Positions 60,341 through 64,000 of a DNA stretch of 64,000 nucleotides are shown here, one piece after another. The stretch is from Aralia elata (Eukaryota; Streptophyta; Magnoliopsida; Apiales; Araliaceae): assembly GCA_034770075.1 (NCBI GenBank), contig CM068377.1, forward strand, positions 72,863,358 to 72,927,357, in the 5' to 3' direction. Each line of letters starts with the position of its first letter. Position 1 is the first letter of the stretch. Below the pieces are notes generated by a model, which was not told where the DNA came from, searched no databases, and was given only the letters and a program-made list of their open reading frames with translations. The position numbers and the translations under genes were made by a program.

Positions 60341-61718
60341 TTGAAAAGGATGGATCACCCAGAAACAAGGGGGATCCAGATTTTAAATGAGGAATCAACC
60401 CTAACATCAGTCATGGACTTGGTGTTGTCATCCAGTGAGCATTGCAAAACCCTGATGAAGGTTCTGGGGGAGGCATTTGTGCCCAAAGAAATTAGTGAGG
60501 AGGGTTTCGGCCAGCTGGGTAGGCCACTTGTTGGAAGGCGATGCAATTATCCTTTACGGATTGAGGACATCCCCAGGGAAGGAAGGGGGCACCGAAAACC
60601 GCTACACATTGCGGTAATCTCCTCAGGATATGTCATGAATGGGGTGCTGATCGACGGGGGATCGGCATTGAATATATGTCCTCTCAGTACGCTAAAGAAA
60701 ATGAAACATCAGTCCCAAGCGCCTACGTGCCAGTCATGTGGTGGTCCGGGCTTTTGACGGATCCCGGAGGGAATACCATCGGAGAAATAGAATTGCCGGT
60801 GTGGAGATAGGGCCCTGTTACTTTTGATATCTCCTTCCAAGTCCTGGGACATTACGGCAAGCTTACAACCTGCTGTTAGGGAGGCCGTGGATACACATGG
60901 CCGGGGCAGTACCTTCCACGCTCCACCAACAAATCAAGCTGCTCATCGATGGCCATCTGGTAACAATCTCGGCCGAATGTGATGACCTTCCTCCTCCTAG
61001 GAGTGGCCTACCAGTGATCAATGTGGATGAGTCAGCAGCACCTGCCAGCTTTCAAGCACTAGAAATTAGCACTCCCCATTATTAGATGACCTGGGAGCTC
61101 CAGCTGTGAAACCTAGGATCTCTCCGGAACTAACCTTTGTGGCAAAGGAATAAATGATTAAAAATGAAACTTCCAGCCTGGACAGGGATTGGGGAAAAGC
61201 AATCAGGGAATCATTGAGCCCATCCACCTACCACAGCAGATAGGCAAAGCAGGGTTGGGATACCATGGGGGCGCAGCACGGAGATACCGTCAGGATGCGA
61301 CTCCGATTCGACTGGCCGGCAGTTCAGTGACCAAAGTCGGCAATGAGCAGGGGATCAGCGGGCCTTTGATTGGGGCAGGGAGTGAAGAATTAATCCCCGC
61401 ACGTAATAAGTCCGCCCGGAGGGAAAGTTTCCTGCAGGAGGTCGCAAAAGAGTTTGAAACCCAATGCTATATCCCCGGACAATCAACAAGCAGCGAGGAA
61501 GGGACGGATGTTGTCCCGCCGCCGGGGGCCCAACGAGTTATGCCTATCATCACTTGGGCGGAGCTAATGATTCCCGATGAGGGTAAGAGAGGGGACTCAG
61601 GCGATATAGCCGTAGTCATCGGGGAAGTGTCCGATGTGAAGCCGCCTTTCGTTCGGCGCATTTCGCCCGACCTAACAGTCGACAACTGGACCATGAAACC
61701 AGTGATATCCAAGCAAGG
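60341..61718 (+). pseudogene. Ogre-like protease region
   Basis: Blocks: a pre-protease part SSSEHCKTLMKVLGEAFVPK (about 60430), the active site GVLIDGGSALNICPLSTL (about 60645, D-G-G form), then after shifts LLGRPWIHMAGAVPSTLHQQ (about 60885) and a Pro-rich spacer open to 61718. The order is typical of Ogre-type ORFs. Shifts near 60750 and 61085. The last exon base is 61718, before a GT donor. Confidence 0.75.
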
Positions 61719-61885
61719 GTAAAACCCGACATCAGGGTGTTAGACCCCGGAGGACGGGAGAATGAAGGAGTTTATTTTGTTGTTATTTTATTTTTGCATA
61801 AATTATGTCGTTTCTTCGTGTTATTTGAAAATGCGATCGTCGTGGAAAGCAACTTATATATGACAAGTATTTTGTTTTATGTCAG
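61719..61885 (+). other. Intron between protease and RT
   Basis: Donor aagcaagg|gtaaaac, acceptor ttttatgtcag|gtgtacc, 167 bp, AT-rich. Removal joins the frame of 61189-61718 to that of 61887-62190 with a split Gly codon. Ogre elements are known to have an intron here. Confidence 0.75.
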
Positions 61886-64000
61886 GTGTACCAATTTGAG
61901 TATTCCTTGCCTAACAAACGATCTTTCAAATTTGAATGGTGATTATGATTTTGACATTGAGCTGGATTTCGATTTGATGGGCATTGAGCAAGACGAGGCA
62001 GATTACGACGACGCACCTGATGAGATCAAAGGATGGGTCGAAGATAAACCCAAACCCAATTTGGACCAAACCATCACTATAGATATCGGAACCCCTGACA
62101 ATCCAAAAGAACTCAAGATAGGGACAGACCTTACCCCCAGCCAAAAAGCAGAAATAATTGAGTTACTAAGCCAATATGAGGATGTCTTTGCCTGGTCGCG
62201 ACGAGGATATGATCGGATTGTCCACCGACATTGTGGTGCACCGGTTACCCATCAAGGAGGGTTTCAGGCCTGTCAAGCAGAAACTAAGAAAGTTGAAACC
62301 TGAGTGGAGCTTAAAAGTGAAGGAAGAGATCATCAAGCAGTTCAGGGCGGGAATCATTATGGTGTCCACTTACCCAGAATGGCTGTCTAATGTAGTCCCA
62401 GTGGCTAAGCCTGGAGGAAAGGTGAGGGTATGTGTAGACTATAGAGATCTAAACAAGGCCAGTCTCAAGGATAATTTCCCGGTACCTTTCATACACATCC
62501 TGGTGGATAACACGGCTCGGTACGAGATGTACTCTTTTGTTGATTGCTTTGCGGGGTATCATCAGATAATGGTGGCAGAGGAGGATCGGGAAAAGACCGC
62601 ATTCATTCACCCCCTGGGGCACTTTCTGCTATAGACGACTGGCTTTTGGCCTCACAAACGCGGGGGCTACTTATCAGAGAGCCATGATGGCCTTGTTCCA
62701 CGATATGATGCACAAGGAGATAGAGGTCTACGTGGACGACATTATTGTGAAATCGAAGGTAGAGTCCGATCATATAACTCATCTCAAAAAGCTATTCGAT
62801 CGGCTCAGAAAGTATAATTTGAAACTCAATCCAGCCAAGTGTGCTTTCGGAGTACAATCGGGCAAGCTCTTGGGTTTCCTGGTTAGTGATCGGGGCATTG
62901 AGTTGGACCCAGCAAAGATTAAGGCCATTGTGGATATGCCAGCACCTCGCAAAGAGAAGGAGTTAAGGGGATTCCTGGGGGAGAATAAACTTCATCAGCC
63001 GTTTTATATCTCACTTGACGACTACATGTGAGCCGATTTTTAAATTGTTAAGAAAGGGTGCTTCCAAGAATGGAATGAGCAGTGTCAGAGGGCTTTTCAG
63101 ATCATTAAGAAACAACTGACGGAGGCACCAGTGCTGGTACCACCCCCGAAGGATGGGATCCCTTTGTTTATGTATATATCCGTCAACACCATCGCGATGG
63201 GATGTATGTTGGGACAAAGGAATGGGGGAGGTAAAGAGCAGGCCATCTATTACCTTAGCAAAAGATTTAGCCAATGTGAGCAGAATTACACTTCCATCGA
63301 AAAGACCTGTTGCGCTCTGGCCTGGGCTAAAACGGGGAGATTTACAGCACTACCTCCATGGGCATACGACGTACCTGATATCAAGAATGGATCCCCTGAA
63401 ATATATTTTCGAAAGGCCCATGCTGAATTGTCGACTATCAAGATGGCAGTTAATTTTACAACAGTTTGACATGGTGTACGTGACCCAGAAGGCCATGAAA
63501 GGACAGGGAATTGCAGATCAGTTGGCAGAAGCCCCGGCAGGAGGGATGGAGCCGTTAGAAACTCCTCTCCCGGGCGAGGATATATTTTGGGTATCGCGCG
63601 AAAAGTGTGATGACGAGGGACTATTTTGGAATATGTTTTTTGATGGTGCCATGAATGCCGAGGGGGCAGGAGCCGGAGCGGTCCTAGTCTCTATCACCGG
63701 AGAACAATACCCCGTGGCCACTAAACTTCGTTTTCAGCAATTCGAAACAACACCGCTGAATACGAGGGGTGTATCTTGGGGACTCTACCGATTGGCCCGT
63801 GACATGGGAGTAAAAAGACTAGCGGTGTTTGGGGATTCGGAATTGGTAATCAGACAGGCAATCGGGGTGTACAACACTAAAAAGCGTCGGTTACTTCCAT
63901 ACCATCGTTATGTTACCCAGTTGATGCAAGAGTTCGAAGATATCGCTTTTCGACATATTCCCCGGGGGCGGAATGATTTTGCAGATGCATTGGCAACCCT
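61886..64000 (+). pseudogene. Ogre-like RT and RNase H, partial
   Basis: The acidic linker DFDIELDFDLMGIEQDEAD is followed by LLSQYEDVFAW (about 62165), then a shift. RT blocks: RVCVDYRDLNKASLKDNFPV (about 62430), DCFAGYHQIM (about 62545), a shift near 62610, catalytic YVDD at about 62731-62742, and LNPAKCAFGVQSGKLLGFL. Later blocks come in shifted frames: AIYYLSKRFSQCEQNYTSIE (about 63245) and RNase H MFFDGAMNAEGAGAGAVLV (about 63632), FGDSELVIRQ and NDFADALATL at the window end. Confidence 0.85.

Larger units (their letters stand above)
55265..64000 (+). mobile_element. Ogre/Tat-like Ty3/gypsy element, runs off the window
   Basis: LTR, primer site, leader with an A-run (57507-57528), gag (about 58.39-60.31 kb), protease (60.34-61.72 kb), intron (61719-61885), RT and RNase H (61886-64000). 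Integrase and the 3' LTR lie beyond the window. Gene order and the intron match what is known of Ogre-type elements. It is the same broad family as the minus-strand element at 9.2-30.2 kb. Confidence 0.8.

Overview
This is nuclear DNA of a flowering plant, most probably a eudicot. It is AT-rich and built almost entirely of transposable elements nested inside one another. I recognise only one host gene, a SAUR-type auxin-responsive gene at 45.37-45.65 kb, and its frame is broken twice. A possible 29-codon ORF lies near 0.5 kb. No bacterial, organellar, rRNA or tRNA genes were recognised.

Layout. 1.55-2.57 kb is a solo LTR resembling SIRE-type Ty1/copia, with internal 59-bp repeats. 2.78-6.46 kb is one end of a CACTA (En/Spm) DNA transposon with a minus-strand ORF2 relic. 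A second CACTA element begins at 6.457 kb and carries a plus-strand TNPD relic up to about 9.25 kb. From about 9.25 to 30.17 kb lies a minus-strand Ogre/Tat-like Ty3/gypsy element (LTR, leader, gag). It was split by a 15.6-kb insertion at 12135-27704, flanked by a perfect tccga duplication. That insertion is made of long gypsy LTR pieces resembling Tekay/Del elements. It also holds a Stowaway MITE, a foldback element, microsatellites and a nearly complete Ty1/copia element (14717-20941). 30.2-35.4 kb is intergenic with small non-autonomous elements.

At 35421-45197 is a 9.8-kb Tat-type gypsy element on the minus strand: two LTRs, primer-binding site, gag, protease, RT, RNase H and integrase, plus a separate three-exon gene on the opposite strand. 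It sits about 170 bp upstream of the SAUR start codon. 46.9-55.3 kb is a second copy of such an antisense gene with its LTR, split by a non-autonomous Tat-like element (48534-54203) that carries tandem repeats just before its 3' LTR. From about 55.3 kb to the end is a plus-strand Ogre-like element: LTR with a 100-N gap, primer site, broken gag, protease, an in-frame intron, RT and RNase H running off the window.

How the parts work together. The autonomous-type elements carry gag and pol enzymes for copy-and-paste movement; all are disabled by stops and frameshifts. The most interesting signals are four. (1) The copia element lacks the usual tRNA-Met primer site and has instead a 14-nt sequence perfectly complementary to its own LTR, suggesting self-priming. 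(2) The antisense gene of the Tat elements is preceded in two diverged copies by a primer-site-like motif. (3) The Ogre-like pol has an intron whose removal joins two frames exactly. (4) Single-base insertions concentrate between about 44.8 and 55 kb, which suggests uncorrected assembly error.
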